From Muribaculaceae bacterium (GTDB lineage: Bacteria; Bacteroidota; Bacteroidia; Bacteroidales; Muribaculaceae), in assembly GCA_017557625.1 (NCBI GenBank), contig JAFYYG010000050.1, positions 78,392-142,391 of the forward strand: 64,000 nt of DNA, in the 5' to 3' direction. The notes under the pieces were generated by a model, which saw nothing but the letters and a program-made list of their open reading frames with translations, was not told the origin of the DNA and did no database searches. How positions within the stretch are numbered: the stretch's first letter is position 1; every line of letters begins with the position of its first letter. Below are positions 33,001-42,823 of this stretch, piece after piece. The position numbers and the translations under genes are program-made.

Positions 33001-33844
33001 AGTTGATATCTTCTGTCTTGTTAGTTGAAGTTGTGTCGGCTGGCAGGGGCGCAGCATTGTTGAGCCATTGCTCCCATTCTTTCTCATTTCCATTGAAAAC
33101 ATCGAGGTCCACGTCGCCATTTATCCCTTGCACTCGGCCATGTTTGCTATACTGCTGTAGGTGGTGTGGAATGTGCTTGATTTCGTCGGGGTCCTTAAAC
33201 GAGCATAGCCAAAGGCTGATGTTGACAAGTTGGCGGTCTTTAACATATTTCTTGTAACCATTGCCATTGGTGTAAATCATCACCTTGAATCCGCGAGATT
33301 GAAGGTTGTCAATCATGGCATTTAAGTTCTTCAGGGTGATATCGATGTCAATATCCTTGTTGGAGTCGTTGTCGTCCTCAATGTCAATAACCAGTGGCAA
33401 ATCGAGTTTGCGCCAGCCAATGGCCTCTATGAAGTTCTTGGCTTGGCTCACGCCATCTTTGTCCATTTCAAAGTAGTGGTATGCTCCAACCTTTAGACCG
33501 TTGGCCTTAGCTCGGTCATAGTTGCTAGAGAAATTCTCGTCCCGTGTTTTCTTCTCTTTAATACCTTGGCTGGCCTTGATGATGACGAAGCTGTATCCGT
33601 CGTTTTTCACCTTGTAGAAGTCGATGTCACCATTATGGCTTGAGATGTCAATGCCCACAATAGGGTATTTGCTGCGGTCAACTACCACTTCGCCATGCCA
33701 CCAATAGTAGATGGCGTGGCGGTTCTGGTATGCCCACAGGCCTAACAGCAAAACAAGGAGCACAGCAAGCCCTATCAGGACTCGCTTGATGACCTTGCCA
33801 CGGCGGAGAGGCTTCGGTGTGCTGCTTGTTGTGCTGTTTTCCAT
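32984..33844 (-). CDS. Glycoside hydrolase family 25 (lysozyme-like) membrane-anchored protein
   Basis: 286 residues. One N-terminal membrane helix (VLIGLAVLLVLLLGLWAY) anchors a GH25 domain: VGIDISSHNGDIDF near 63 (first catalytic Asp), SFVIIKASQG near 82, GAYHYFEMD near 119, LPLVIDIEDDND near 148 (DxE pair) and VMIYTNGNGY near 190. GH25 enzymes cut the N-acetylmuramic acid-(1,4)-N-acetylglucosamine bond of peptidoglycan. Periplasmic by topology. Downstream of yidC, 26-base gap; overlaps the next gene. Confidence 0.9.
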   Translation of the reverse strand: MENSTTSSTPKPLRRGKVIKRVLIGLAVLLVLLLGLWAYQNRHAIYYWWHGEVVVDRSKYPIVGIDISSHNGDIDFYKVKNDGYSFVIIKASQGIKEKKTRDENFSSNYDRAKANGLKVGAYHYFEMDKDGVSQAKNFIEAIGWRKLDLPLVIDIEDDNDSNKDIDIDITLKNLNAMIDNLQSRGFKVMIYTNGNGYKKYVKDRQLVNISLWLCSFKDPDEIKHIPHHLQQYSKHGRVQGINGDVDLDVFNGNEKEWEQWLNNAAPLPADTTSTNKTEDINYETSK

Positions 33845-33870
33845 GCGTGTTTATTGTGTGTGAACGTATA

Positions 33871-35943
33871 TTAACGGCGGCGCTTGGTACTGTTGTTGCG
33901 CTTCTGCTGCTCCTTGAGCGCTTGCTGCTGGCGGCGCTGAGCTTCCTCGAGGCGTGCCATGAATCCGCTCTTCTTCTTGGGTTTCTTGGCATTCTCGGCC
34001 ATCACGGCTCTCACCTTGTCTTCCTTAACCATCATGCGAGTCAGGAAGGTCTGGAGGATGGTGATAAGCAGCGATACGAAGTAGTAGTAACTCAGACCGG
34101 CAGCGTAGGTGTTGAAGAACACGAGGAACATGATTGGCATCAAGTACATCATCCACTTCATGCCAGGCATCGAACTCGACGACTGCGACTGCATGTTCAC
34201 GTAGGTATAAGCGATGTTGGTGATGGTCATCAGCAAGCAGAAGATGCTCAGGTGGTCACCTAAGAATGGGATGCTGAACGGCAGCGAGATGAGAGCATCG
34301 GGAGCACTCAGGTCGGGAGCCCAGAGGAATGACTGGCCGCGCAGGTCGATACTAGAAGGGAAGAACCAGAACATGGCGATGAGGAATGGCATCTGCAGTA
34401 ACATCGGCAAACAGCCACCCATTGGATTAGCACCAGCCTGCTTGTAAAGTTCCATAATCTTCTGCTGCTTCTTCATGGCATCTTCCTGGTCGGGATATTT
34501 CTCGTTGATGGCTTGGATGTCGGGTTGCAGAATTTTCATCTTCGCTTGCGACATGTAGCTCTTGTAAGTCAATGGCCACAGAACCAGTTTGAGCAGGATA
34601 GTGAGAATCAGGATTACGATGCCCAATGACCATCCAGTCTTGCACAACCAGTTGAACACCGGCATGATGATGCCAGAGTTGATCCATCGGAATAGTTTCC
34701 ATCCAAGCGACACGAGGCGCGTGAGGTGCAGATCCTCGTCCTTCGAGAACTGGTCATAACTCGATAGCAGGTCGTAGCGGTTGGGACCAAAGTAGAAATA
34801 GAACGACGCGGGCGCCGCATTAGAGTAGCTGTAATTGAGACCCGTGTTGATTTCTACATCTTTCAGGTATTTCTCATAGTTGCTGCCATCTTTATCTTTG
34901 TTGTATGCTGTGCTTTTAAAATGCGTGTCGCCGCTGAAACAGTCATTGGCGATTAAAATAGTTGAGAAGAACTGGCTCTTTGCCGCAATCCATTTAACCT
35001 TGTCGGTGACTTTTTCATTCTCTTCGCCGCTCTCGCTCAAATTGGAGACATCGTTGTCGCCTTGAAGTTTCCAGTACAAGGCACTGTTGCGCTCCTCAAA
35101 CTGCTTTCCGGCCTCTTGGCGTTGCATCTTCTGTCTCCAATGGAAATTCATGCTGGAAATGTTGTTGTGCATGATTTTGTCCATATTCTGCTGGAGGATT
35201 TCCATTCTCACCATATAGGTGCCCTTCACTAGCGTATATCTGATGCTCCACTTGGCGTCTTTGTTATTGGAAATGTTCACCAGTGACATGGTGACCGATG
35301 AATCGTTCTGGTTCTCAGGAACAAAATAGAAGTCCTTGGTGTCGAAACTTTGATCAAGGTTGTTGAGAATGAAACTGTATTCATTGTTTCCGGGGCTGAC
35401 GAGTTCAACAGGAACGCTGTTGTTGTTCTTGTAGTCTTCTTGTGAGTGGTATGCCTTGTAGCCGTTGAGCGTGGCGCGGGTAATCATTCCGCCCTTAGTG
35501 CTGATTTCTATATTTAGGGAGTCGTTCTTGAGGGTTATAGTCTTGTTCTCACCTTTAAGGCACCCGCTGAACATTTGAGCATTTGTGTATTTTTTTATGG
35601 CTTCGCGTACTTCTTTTACAGCGTTGACATTAGTGTTTACACTGTCAATACTGATTGTGGAGTTTCCCGTTTTTACTGTGCCTATTAGTTTTTCACCTTT
35701 TTGTTGGATGTTTACTCCACCATAAACCAGTGAACTGTCATTCTCTGAGACCAGCTTGCTTAATGTCGCCCAGTCGTTTTGCGACAAAGAGTCTTTATGC
35801 TCATTATGTTTGTTGTTAGTAGTGTTTTCGGATTGTTTGTTGTCGCCTTGTTTGGCATCTTTGTTATTGTTTGACTGACAATACATAAAGCCAATGATTA
35901 CCGCAAACATGAGCAACATTCCAATGACCGTGTTTTTGTCCAT
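33871..35943 (-). CDS. yidC: Membrane protein insertase YidC
   Basis: 690 residues, long for the family owing to a big periplasmic domain, as in other Bacteroidetes. TM1 (VIGMLLMFAVIIGFMYCQ), an Asn/Lys/Asp-rich linker, the beta-rich periplasmic domain (about 90-400), then five TM helices starting near SGIIMPVFNWLCKTGWSLGI, with LWPLTYKSYMSQAKMKILQP (cytoplasmic hairpin) and MGGCLPMLLQMPFLIAMFWF. Lys/Arg-rich C-terminus (KRNNSTKRRR), which may contact ribosomes. Inserts membrane proteins alone or with SecYEG. In the operon after pyrG. Confidence 0.96.
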   Translation of the reverse strand: MDKNTVIGMLLMFAVIIGFMYCQSNNNKDAKQGDNKQSENTTNNKHNEHKDSLSQNDWATLSKLVSENDSSLVYGGVNIQQKGEKLIGTVKTGNSTISIDSVNTNVNAVKEVREAIKKYTNAQMFSGCLKGENKTITLKNDSLNIEISTKGGMITRATLNGYKAYHSQEDYKNNNSVPVELVSPGNNEYSFILNNLDQSFDTKDFYFVPENQNDSSVTMSLVNISNNKDAKWSIRYTLVKGTYMVRMEILQQNMDKIMHNNISSMNFHWRQKMQRQEAGKQFEERNSALYWKLQGDNDVSNLSESGEENEKVTDKVKWIAAKSQFFSTILIANDCFSGDTHFKSTAYNKDKDGSNYEKYLKDVEINTGLNYSYSNAAPASFYFYFGPNRYDLLSSYDQFSKDEDLHLTRLVSLGWKLFRWINSGIIMPVFNWLCKTGWSLGIVILILTILLKLVLWPLTYKSYMSQAKMKILQPDIQAINEKYPDQEDAMKKQQKIMELYKQAGANPMGGCLPMLLQMPFLIAMFWFFPSSIDLRGQSFLWAPDLSAPDALISLPFSIPFLGDHLSIFCLLMTITNIAYTYVNMQSQSSSSMPGMKWMMYLMPIMFLVFFNTYAAGLSYYYFVSLLITILQTFLTRMMVKEDKVRAVMAENAKKPKKKSGFMARLEEAQRRQQQALKEQQKRNNSTKRRR

Positions 35944-35993
35944 AATCGTTAAAGTGTATTTTTTGTGTTTTTGATTGCGTGATTAACTGTTTT

Positions 35994-37616
<1,623 letters not shown>

Positions 37617-37645
37617 TTAAATATTATAATTTTCTTTACAAACTG

Positions 37646-37653
37646 CAAAGATA
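37646..37653 (-). promoter_or_regulatory. -7 box for pyrG
   Basis: Minus strand TATCTTTG (37653-37646); ATTG lies 16 bases upstream (37673-37670), shorter than the usual spacing. Confidence 0.5.
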
Positions 37654-37712
37654 AGCATTTTCTCGCAACCAATCCTTCCCTCAGTGATAATTTGAATAGA
37701 TTTTTTTAAAAT

Positions 37713-37785
37713 CGGCAAAAAAGAACCGACCCCTTTTGCCGAAAATTGTCAAAAAACGGCAAAAAGGAACCGACCCCTTTTGCCG
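37713..37785. repeat. Two REP-type hairpin repeats beside the RAYT gene
   Basis: 29-base units at 37713-37741 and 37757-37785 in the same orientation: arms CGGCAAAA / TTTTGCCG enclose the conserved asymmetric centre GAACCGACCCC. The two copies differ at one base. The second is followed by seven T residues and could also act as a terminator. Confidence 0.92.
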
Positions 37786-37814
37786 TTTTTTTATATTTGC
37801 CAACTTTTCTTTTG

Positions 37815-38624
37815 TTATTTTATGGTTTTGAGTTTCCCCTTTTGTATGAAATGTTTAGTTACTCCTAAATGATTTATTATTTGACTGTATGTTACTCCAT
37901 ATTCTTTTGCTTTGGTTGATATTGTTAGTTTCACAACCTTGGGCAAGTCTTTCATGTTTTCAATATCTCTGAATTCTTCAGGCACGAGCAATCTCATTAT
38001 TATCTCTGCTTCGGTGTCATCAACGCGCTCAATATCAACTGGCGAGATGAACGACATCGGGACTTTCGCTTCAAGAACGATGTCTTTTACTTGGGTTCTT
38101 GTGAGGTTTTCGAATGGGATGGTTTGCTCGCAGATCCCTCTTTCATAAGTCTTTTCGGGCAGTTCATATTCATGCCAGCTGCTCCACTGGTACCATCCTG
38201 GCTTCTTTACCATTCCGGCTTTTACTGGATTGTAATGTATGTAGTGAAGCAATGTTATAAAATAATTGGTATCATCTACTGGTTCGCTTCTGAACCGTCC
38301 TTCAAATAGAGGCCCGGACCTTTTCCGGCGTTTGTTGAAGTAGCTGACGTAGGCCACACCAAGGCGCTTTACGGTGTCGCTTATTGGCTCGTCAAGTTCG
38401 GCGATGAGCAGATGTATGTGGTTTGTCATCAGGCAATAAGCGAATATCTTACACAATGGAGGTTTTGAGTTGCCGTTCTCATCCACTGGCTTGGCTAGCG
38501 AGCGTAAAATCTTCTCCATCTTCATGAAGTCGATGTCATCAAGGAAAATGTCGTCTCGGTTGATGCCGCGTAGCATCACGTGATAGATTCCTGATGGACT
38601 GGGGACTCTGAGTTTTCGGGGCAT
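37815..38624 (-). CDS. REP-associated tyrosine transposase (RAYT, Y1_Tnp domain)
   Basis: 269 residues from ATG 38624; the promoter at 38658-38689 rules out the longer frame. The IS200/Y1 transposase core is present: RVPSPSGIYHVMLRGINRDDIF near 5 (in part), the HUH motif TNHIHLLI near 96, KRRKRSGPLFEGRF near 125 and HYIHYNPVKAGMV near 152 with the region of the catalytic Tyr. A C-terminal extension of about 90 residues ends KKHFIQKGKLKTIK-like. Known: RAYTs cleave and join single-stranded REP hairpins and are domesticated rather than self-mobile. Three matching REP units surround the gene. Confidence 0.92.
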   Translation of the reverse strand: MPRKLRVPSPSGIYHVMLRGINRDDIFLDDIDFMKMEKILRSLAKPVDENGNSKPPLCKIFAYCLMTNHIHLLIAELDEPISDTVKRLGVAYVSYFNKRRKRSGPLFEGRFRSEPVDDTNYFITLLHYIHYNPVKAGMVKKPGWYQWSSWHEYELPEKTYERGICEQTIPFENLTRTQVKDIVLEAKVPMSFISPVDIERVDDTEAEIIMRLLVPEEFRDIENMKDLPKVVKLTISTKAKEYGVTYSQIINHLGVTKHFIQKGKLKTIK

Positions 38625-38657
38625 AATTTGAGTTTTATGATTGTTATCTTTCGGATG

Positions 38658-38689
38658 CAAAGGTAGATGAAAATATTAAAAAAAACAAA
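38658..38689 (-). promoter_or_regulatory. Promoter of the RAYT gene
   Basis: Minus strand TTTG (38689-38686), 20 bases, TACCTTTG (38665-38658). A REP unit lies 16 bases upstream. Confidence 0.8.
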
Positions 38690-38705
38690 ATTTTTCAATA
38701 AAAAT

Positions 38706-38734
38706 CGGCAAAAAAGAACCGACCCCTTTTGCCG
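38706..38734. repeat. Third REP unit, upstream of the RAYT promoter
   Basis: Same 29-base unit (CGGCAAAA, GAACCGACCCC centre, TTTTGCCG) and orientation as the copies at 37713 and 37757. Confidence 0.92.
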
Positions 38735-38745
38735 CCCTTTTGCTG

Positions 38746-38779
38746 AAAAAATCCCTGCGGCGATTCGCATCGAGCAGGG
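38746..38779 (-). terminator. Intrinsic terminator of the candidate small RNA
   Basis: Minus strand: CCCTGC (38779-38774), inner stem CGAT/ATCG with a GCGA tetraloop, GCAGGG (38758-38753), then ATTTTTT. Confidence 0.8.
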
Positions 38780-38879
38780 CTTTTATTGTTTACTTAACTA
38801 ATTTCAAACTATTTTTCTGTTTTGAATTCTCTGATTAAATAAAGTTGTTCAACTAATAACTAATTCACTTTAATTTTCA
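38746..38879 (-). ncRNA. Candidate small RNA (promoter plus terminator, no ORF)
   Basis: A consensus promoter (38885-38916) points leftwards; about 130 bases later an intrinsic terminator ends transcription. The segment between has no ORF longer than a few codons. Starting about six bases after the -7 box the RNA would be about 130 nucleotides, AT-rich, with a stable 3' hairpin. No match to a known family is claimed. Alternatives: a remnant leader of the RAYT gene, which has its own promoter further on. Confidence 0.55.
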
Positions 38880-38884
38880 CATTG

Positions 38885-38916
38885 CAAAGTTAGGGGTGTT
38901 GTTTCTGTTGTACAAT
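38885..38916 (-). promoter_or_regulatory. Promoter of the candidate small RNA
   Basis: Minus strand ATTG (38916-38913), 20 bases, TAACTTTG (38892-38885). Confidence 0.65.
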
Positions 38917-38955
38917 CGCTATGATTTGGTATTTTTTTGAAAGAAGTCATTAATA

Positions 38956-38987
38956 TTTGTGTTTTCGCATAAAAATGGCTATTTTTG
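38956..38987 (+). promoter_or_regulatory. Promoter of the TraB/GumN gene
   Basis: TTTG (38956-38959), 20 bases, TATTTTTG (38980-38987); ATG at 39045. Confidence 0.75.
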
Positions 38988-39044
38988 CAGGCGATTTTGA
39001 TAAAAAAACATTTTTAAATAACAATAAAAATTAATACCAAGATT

Positions 39045-39929
39045 ATGAGGAAATTACTGTTTGTTTTATTGCTATTATTGTCTTGCTCGCAAGTCAATGG
39101 CCAGCTGTTGTGGAAGGTGAGTGGCAATGGTTGTTATGAGACATCTTATCTGTTTGGTACTCTGCACCTTGAGACCAGTGAGTTTATTGACAGCGTTCCT
39201 GGACTTGCCACGGCTATCGAGAATGTGGATGTGATTTTTGGCGAGATAGAAGGAGATAACCTGACGAGCATGAATACTGTGCTTCAGATGATGAAGGACG
39301 CTACCGCTCCCGCCGACAGCACTATCGACAAATTGCTTTCTCCTGAGGACTATAAAATGGTTGACGCGGTGGTCAAGAAGTATATGTTTGGCTTCGGGCT
39401 CAAGGAACTTGGAGTCTTGAAGCCTGCTGTCCTTACAGCCCAGCTCGACGTTATGCAGATGCAGAAGCTATATCCTAACAGTTTAGACCCCAACAATCTG
39501 ATTGATGTCGCCATCCAGAATCGCGGTAAGCAATTAGGCAAACGGGTTGATGGTCTTGAAAGTGTAGAGGACCAGACATCGGCCCTGTTTGGCGCGCCGC
39601 TAAAGGAGCAGGCTGAGGATTTGGTGGACTTCTGCCGTAAAGACGGTGAGTTTGCCGAAAGCAACAAGCAGCTTCATGATGCCTATCGTGCCCAGGACCT
39701 TGCCGCGATAGAGAAAATCGTCTTTGACTCAGAGATGGGCATGGATGACGCCGACATGGACCGCCTGAGCTATGAGCGCAACCGCAAATGGATGGATAAA
39801 ATCACTCAGACACTTCCTGTGCAGCGTGTGCTGGTCGCTGTGGGCGCCGCACATCTAGTGGGTGAACAGGGATTGATTGAGTTATTGCGCTCCCAAGGTT
39901 ATGTGGTAGAGGCATTCGGCTCTAAATAG
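39045..39929 (+). CDS. TraB/GumN family protein
   Basis: 294 residues. Signal peptide MRKLLFVLLLLLSCSQVNG, with a Cys at 14 that does not fit a lipobox followed by Ser-Gln well; the mature protein starts QLLWKVSGNG. Family signatures: SYLFGTLHLETSEFID near 35 (GTxH metal motif) and VLVAVGAAHLVGEQGLIELLRSQGY at the C-terminus (GxxH, given in two parts here: VAVGAAHLVGEQG and LIELLRSQGY). The fold belongs to TIKI-type metalloproteases; in bacteria the activity is unproven. Periplasmic or outer-membrane associated. Monocistronic. Confidence 0.88.
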   Translation: MRKLLFVLLLLLSCSQVNGQLLWKVSGNGCYETSYLFGTLHLETSEFIDSVPGLATAIENVDVIFGEIEGDNLTSMNTVLQMMKDATAPADSTIDKLLSPEDYKMVDAVVKKYMFGFGLKELGVLKPAVLTAQLDVMQMQKLYPNSLDPNNLIDVAIQNRGKQLGKRVDGLESVEDQTSALFGAPLKEQAEDLVDFCRKDGEFAESNKQLHDAYRAQDLAAIEKIVFDSEMGMDDADMDRLSYERNRKWMDKITQTLPVQRVLVAVGAAHLVGEQGLIELLRSQGYVVEAFGSK

Positions 39930-39953
39930 TTTGTAGATTGATGATTAATTCTG

Positions 39954-39979
39954 AATGGGTGTGTCGGTCCACATCCATT
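39954..39979 (+). terminator. Possible terminator after the TraB/GumN gene
   Basis: Ten-base-pair stem with one wobble, AATGGGTGTG (39954-39963) / CACATCCATT (39970-39979); the downstream T-run is weak. Confidence 0.5.
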
Positions 39980-40039
39980 TATTAGTCTTGTGTCCTATTG
40001 TTTTTAGTATATACATAGGTGTTAAATATGTATAAGGAG

Positions 40040-40071
40040 GTTGCATAAAAAATTAAAAAGCTATATTTTTG
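40040..40071 (+). promoter_or_regulatory. Promoter of the TolC-HlyD-permease operon
   Basis: GTTG (40040-40043), 20 bases, TATTTTTG (40064-40071). ATG at 40096. Confidence 0.65.
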
Positions 40072-40095
40072 CACAATAATAAAAGAAAAGATAAA

Positions 40096-41526
40096 ATGTC
40101 AAAGAAAAAACTATTATCATTTATAGTGATTATGTTCTTCTTTGGTGTTGCTGGTTTAGGAGCACAGGTGACGCTTGATTCATGCCGTCACATGGCTCTT
40201 CGCAACAACAAGCAGATGAATATAGAGCAGCTCAAGATAGAGCAGGCAGGCTACCAGCGCAAGCAGGCCGAGGCTGCCTACAAGCCGTCGATAGACTTTG
40301 CCGGCACCTATATGCACACTGGCCGCAACGTCTCGCTTGTGGATATCAACAACATCACTCCCACCCAGTTTTTCAATCCCGCCACCGGCAACTATGATTT
40401 TGCTTTCGACGTATTGGCGGGGCTGGGGATTTCTATTGACGGCAAGTATGTGGATGCCGCCACTCAGAAGGTTAAGGATGCACTCACGTTCGACACCCAC
40501 AATATATTTGCAGCCGGCATCCTATTGACACAGCCCATCTACATGGGCGGCAAAATCAAGGCATTGAACCAGATCACGAGATATGCCGAGGAGATTGCCC
40601 AGCGTCTTCACGACAACAAAGCCGAGGACGTGATATGCGAGGTTGACCAGGCCTATTGGCTAGTGGTGTCGCTGAAGTCGAAGGAACGTCTTGCCGAGAG
40701 TTACCTCGACTTGGTCACCAGTCTCGACAACGACGTGAAGAAGATGATGGAGCAGGGTGTGGCAACGCGCGCCACACTGCTCAGCGTGGATGTGAAGGTC
40801 AATGAGGCCAACGTGGCGCTCACAAAGGTGCGTAACGGCTTGGTGCTCTCACGCATGGCATTGGCGCAGCTCTGCGGCGAGCCACTCGATGAGCCTATGG
40901 TACTTGCCGATGAGCTGCGCACCGACCTTGATGTGACGCTACACCCAAGCACTATCGAGATGAAACAGGTGTATGACCGTCGCAATGATTTCAATGCTTT
41001 GGAGCTTGGTGTGAAAGTCTATGACGAGAAGGCCAAGGTAGCGCGCAGCGAGATGCTTCCAACAATTGCCGCCGTGGGCACGGTGTTCACTTCCAATCCT
41101 CATGTTTACAACGGATTCAAAAAAGAGTTTGGTTTTAACTATGCCATTGGCGCAGTTATCAAGATTCCGCTGTGGCACTGGGGCGGGCTGAGCAACAAAT
41201 ACAAGGCAGCCCTTGTTGATGCCAAGATTAAACATTTGGAGATGGAAGAAGTCAAAGAGAAGATTGAGCTGCAAGTGACTCAGGCCAACTTCAAATATCA
41301 GGAGGCTTACAAGACCTACGAGGCCACCAAAGCCAATCTCGCCAAGGCCGACGAAAACCTGAGGATTGCCCAGTTAGCGTTCCGGGAGGGTATGGCGACT
41401 AGTGATGAGGTGCTCACAGCTCAGACAGCATGGCTCATGGCTCATAGCGAGAAAATCGACGCCGAGATTGAGGTGATGATGTGCGACATTTATCTCTCGA
41501 AAGTTACTGGTAATTTGAATTATTAG
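40096..41526 (+). CDS. TolC-family outer-membrane efflux protein
   Basis: 476 residues from ATG 40096 (the longer frame would start with a TTG inside the -7 box). Signal peptide KKKLLSFIVIMFFFGVAGLGA. Starts QVTLDSCRHMALRNNKQMNIE, the first helix of the outer-membrane efflux repeat; the second copy runs from near VTLHPSTIEMKQVYDRRNDF to the end (AQLAFREGMATSDEVLTAQT). Long coiled-coil alpha-hairpins form the periplasmic tunnel of a trimer. It is the outer-membrane part of a tripartite exporter with the HlyD protein and the two permeases that follow. Confidence 0.94.
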   Translation: MSKKKLLSFIVIMFFFGVAGLGAQVTLDSCRHMALRNNKQMNIEQLKIEQAGYQRKQAEAAYKPSIDFAGTYMHTGRNVSLVDINNITPTQFFNPATGNYDFAFDVLAGLGISIDGKYVDAATQKVKDALTFDTHNIFAAGILLTQPIYMGGKIKALNQITRYAEEIAQRLHDNKAEDVICEVDQAYWLVVSLKSKERLAESYLDLVTSLDNDVKKMMEQGVATRATLLSVDVKVNEANVALTKVRNGLVLSRMALAQLCGEPLDEPMVLADELRTDLDVTLHPSTIEMKQVYDRRNDFNALELGVKVYDEKAKVARSEMLPTIAAVGTVFTSNPHVYNGFKKEFGFNYAIGAVIKIPLWHWGGLSNKYKAALVDAKIKHLEMEEVKEKIELQVTQANFKYQEAYKTYEATKANLAKADENLRIAQLAFREGMATSDEVLTAQTAWLMAHSEKIDAEIEVMMCDIYLSKVTGNLNY

Positions 41527-41538
41527 AATTCAGACTGA

Positions 41539-41563
41539 CGGACGAGGCAGGCCTCGTCCCTAC
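41539..41563. repeat. Dispersed 25-base palindromic repeat, copy 1
   Basis: CGGACGAGGC / GCCTCGTCC arms with a short centre, ending CCTAC; twelve bases after the TolC stop. Related copies at 53042 and 53701. Confidence 0.75.
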
Positions 41564-41592
41564 TAAAAAATGATAACTGACAACTTATAATT

Positions 41593-42816
41593 ATGGGAAA
41601 GAAAAACGACGATAAAAAACACGACGAAGGTACCAAGACTGAAGGCTTCCCTACTTTTGAGGAAAAGAAGGACTCTGCCGAGGTGGTGAAAACTCCAACT
41701 CAAGCAGAGCAATCTTCTAAGCCCCAGGCTAAGGAAGCTTCCGAGAATAAACCTCTGACCGAACAAGAAGAGAAAGCAAAACGCCGCAAGATAAGGCAGG
41801 CAAAACGCTTGGCGCTTATCGCCTCTATGCTCATACTTGTGGCTGTGGTCGCCAGTATGGCAATTTGGGGCATCATGCACCTAAGGCCCAACGATAAGTC
41901 CATCCAGGGTCAGGCCGACTGCGAGGTGGTTCGCGTTAGTGGCAAACTTGGTGGTCGCCTTGTTGAGTTATATGTCAAGGAAGGCGACTATGTACACAAG
42001 GGCCAGCGTTTAGCCAAAATCTATTCCTCGACCACCGATGCCACATATACCAAGGCTAAAGAGATGAAAAACGTGGCTGCCAACCAGAACCAGAAGGTTG
42101 AGAGGGGTACTCGCTATGAGATTATTGAGTCGGCACGCAAGATGGTTGAGCAGGCTAAGTCGGCTCGACAGCAAGCGATTGCAGCTGAGGAGATTACTCG
42201 TAAAACTTATGAGCGCATCAACAACCTTTATAACGAAGGCGTAGTCACCGAGCAAAAGCGTGATGAGGCCAAGGCTGCTCTTGATGCCGCTACTGCCGCT
42301 GTGGGAACAGCAACAGCAGCTGTCGAGGCTGCCGAAGCGCAATTGCTGATGGCTAAAAATGGTGCTCAGGCCGAGGACAAGGCTGCGTCGCAAGGCATGG
42401 AGAATGTAGCTCAAGCCACTGTGCGAGAGGTTGAGGCACTTCTCGAAGATGAATACCTTATAGCACCGTGCGATGGAGAGATTACAAGCATATATCCCCA
42501 TGTGGGCGAACTCGTGATTATGGGTTCTCCCATCATGACCATAGCTAATATTGATGACATGTGGGCTGCGTTCAGCGTGCGCGAGGAGAAACTCAATGAC
42601 CTGCCTATGGGCAAAGAGATTGATGTTGAGATACCTGCTCTTGGCAACATGAAGGCAAAAATGCAGGTGTTCTATGTTCACGACATGGGCAGCTATGCCA
42701 CTTGGGCAGCCACAAAAGCCTACGGTGATTACGACAGCAAAACATTTGAGGTAAAAGCCCGCCCATTGATTCCGATACCTAATTTCCGACCAGGAATGTC
42801 TGTCATTCTTAAGTAA
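41593..42816 (+). CDS. HlyD/EmrA-family periplasmic adaptor
   Basis: 407 residues. An N-terminal cytoplasmic segment of about 75 residues rich in Lys, Glu and Gln precedes one TM helix (LALIASMLILVAVVASMAIW). The lipoyl-like half GRLVELYVKEGDYVHKGQRL follows, then a long alpha-hairpin of Ala/Glu/Lys-rich heptads (about 145-275), the second lipoyl half DGEITSIYPHVGELVIMGSP and a beta-barrel with FVVRE-like AAFSVREEKL. The C-terminus NFRPGMSVILK is typical. It links inner-membrane permeases to TolC. The stop codon TAA lies inside a heptamer series (42814-42834). Confidence 0.93.
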   Translation: MGKKNDDKKHDEGTKTEGFPTFEEKKDSAEVVKTPTQAEQSSKPQAKEASENKPLTEQEEKAKRRKIRQAKRLALIASMLILVAVVASMAIWGIMHLRPNDKSIQGQADCEVVRVSGKLGGRLVELYVKEGDYVHKGQRLAKIYSSTTDATYTKAKEMKNVAANQNQKVERGTRYEIIESARKMVEQAKSARQQAIAAEEITRKTYERINNLYNEGVVTEQKRDEAKAALDAATAAVGTATAAVEAAEAQLLMAKNGAQAEDKAASQGMENVAQATVREVEALLEDEYLIAPCDGEITSIYPHVGELVIMGSPIMTIANIDDMWAAFSVREEKLNDLPMGKEIDVEIPALGNMKAKMQVFYVHDMGSYATWAATKAYGDYDSKTFEVKARPLIPIPNFRPGMSVILK

Positions 42817-42823
42817 GTGTAAG

